Shown here: piece after piece, positions 7,176-7,850 of the stretch
How the letters are laid out: each line of letters starts with the position of its first letter
How positions within the stretch are numbered: position 1 is the first letter of the stretch
From: Verrucomicrobiota bacterium
GTDB taxonomy: Bacteria > Verrucomicrobiota > Verrucomicrobiia > Verrucomicrobiales > DEV007
DNA: 7,850 bases
Direction of reading: 5' to 3'
Assembly: GCA_027618625.1 (NCBI GenBank)
Contig: JAQCER010000118.1
Span: 1 to 7,850, forward strand
Notes under the pieces: generated by a model
Database searches by the model: none
What the model was told of the DNA's origin: nothing
The model's input: only the letters and a program-made list of their open reading frames with translations
Position numbers and translations under genes: made by a program

Positions 7176-7748
7176 ATGGGCATTCTGCGAATTCTCTTAG
7201 TTGTCGGACTGATTGCGGGCTGCGCTTTTGTGGCGCTGCGTGCTCCGTGGCGCGCCAGTCTCATGACAGATTTCACACCGACGGCTACGTTCAAGGATCT
7301 CGGCAACGCTCCCATCTGGGCACCGCCCGCAGCCCCGAAGAAAGGGGACTTCGCCGAATTCGGGAACCAGGAAGACATCCCTCCCGGAACGCCGGGCTAC
7401 AATGTCGTCATCGATACCGGTCTGCGGATTGTGGTAGAGTTAGACAAGCGGGCTCTGTTTGGCAAAGCATGCACCTTGGTCATCGGCCTGTTCTTCCTTT
7501 TTGGTATCGCGGGAACGATTATTCAACGCCGCCCGGAGACGTCCGACGTGGCATTTTCATTGTGGCTGAGTCTCGGTATGCTGGGAGGCGTCGTCACGTC
7601 GACTACTCTGGGTCAAGCAGGGGTAAAGTCGGAATCGCTGCCCTTTTTTAGCGAATGCCTACTGGGCGGCTTCATTGTCGGCCTCTTGATCGCTCTGAAA
7701 ACCCACCCGCTGTTTGGGGTCGCCAAGAGAGCGAAGCCCTCTACATAA
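7176..7748 (+). CDS. Unrecognised membrane protein with four predicted helices
   Basis: I do not recognise this 190-residue protein. An N-terminal hydrophobic stretch (about 4-22, ILRILLVVGLIAGCAFVAL) is followed by a soluble stretch (about 24-96) rich in Pro, Gly and acidic residues. Three further helices follow: about 99-116 (CTLVIGLFFLFGIAGTII), 126-144 (AFSLWLSLGMLGGVVTSTT) and 160-175. The IAGC at 13-16 resembles a lipobox, but hydrophobic residues continue after the Cys, so an anchor helix is more likely than a lipoprotein signal. The tail is basic (KTHPLFGVAKRAKPST), which suits a cytoplasmic C-terminus and so an even number of helices. The gene follows the cyclophilin by 49 bases on the same strand and may share its transcript. 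Coding is supported by sensible membrane-protein composition across the whole frame; no function can be assigned. Confidence 0.75.
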   Translation: MGILRILLVVGLIAGCAFVALRAPWRASLMTDFTPTATFKDLGNAPIWAPPAAPKKGDFAEFGNQEDIPPGTPGYNVVIDTGLRIVVELDKRALFGKACTLVIGLFFLFGIAGTIIQRRPETSDVAFSLWLSLGMLGGVVTSTTLGQAGVKSESLPFFSECLLGGFIVGLLIALKTHPLFGVAKRAKPST

Positions 7749-7768
7749 ACCATTGCTCCTTCGCACAA

Positions 7769-7850
7769 ATGGAATCGAGATCGCTTCTCAGACGAGCCTT
7801 GATCGCGGGATGTGGCTACATTGGTGAACCTCTTTGCGATCGCCTGCACG
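7769..7850 (+). CDS. NAD(P)-binding Rossmann-fold protein, 5' end only
   Basis: The first 27 codons of a gene cut by the window edge. After a short basic start (MESRSLLRR) comes ALIAGCGYIGEPLCDRLH, a first beta-strand with the GxGYxG dinucleotide-binding turn and following helix of NAD(P)-binding proteins. Cys between the glycines and the GYIG spacing are frequent in extended-SDR epimerase/dehydratase relatives of the YeeZ type, but the specific enzyme cannot be named from so few residues. It starts 20 bases after the preceding membrane-protein stop on the same strand. ATG 7769 is the simplest start; no clear Shine-Dalgarno is present, and TTG 7799 would lie within the first strand. Confidence 0.65.
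   Translation, partial: MESRSLLRRALIAGCGYIGEPLCDRLH

Noticed and set aside
7613..7849. 78-codon open frame on the minus strand at the right edge
   Set aside because: It runs antisense across the end of the membrane-protein gene and the start of the Rossmann-fold gene, whose GxGYxG motif is far better supported.

Overview
The window carries parts or all of nine protein-coding genes and no RNA genes that I can recognise. The mix suggests a PVC-group bacterium, most likely Verrucomicrobiota: a secreted PQQ-type beta-propeller with embedded EF-hands, a BatA-type VWA membrane protein, a stand-alone ovothiol-type N-methyltransferase and mostly absent Shine-Dalgarno sequences. This placement is inference from gene content, not a database result.

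Layout, left to right. Positions 1-956 (+) hold the end of tsaE, overlapping by ATGA the start of tsaB; both serve the universal t6A tRNA modification. The last ~35 codons of tsaB and the next ~410 bases (957-1366) look unlike the flanking genes and contain no convincing CDS; this is the best candidate for an intruding intergenic repeat. On the minus strand follow a Uma2-family PD-(D/E)XK nuclease-fold gene (1367-1987) and, upstream of it, a secreted PQQ-like propeller/EF-hand protein (2122-3681). A 150-base divergent region separates the latter from a long plus-strand BatA/VWA membrane protein (3832-5703). Converging on that gene from the right is a minus-strand methyltransferase of the 4-mercaptohistidine N1-methyltransferase type (5791-6519). 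Divergent from it are a cyclophilin peptidyl-prolyl isomerase (6623-7126), an unrecognised four-helix membrane protein (7176-7748) and the first 27 codons of a Rossmann-fold NAD(P)-binding protein (7769 to the edge).

How the genes work together: only tsaE-tsaB is a clear functional pair. The rest is a patchwork of housekeeping and envelope genes in alternating orientation, with no multi-gene defence, CRISPR or biosynthetic system visible. I do not see an undescribed system here. The most informative items are the free-standing ovothiol-type methyltransferase, the anomalous tsaB tail with the adjoining non-coding block, and the EF-hand insertion in the propeller.
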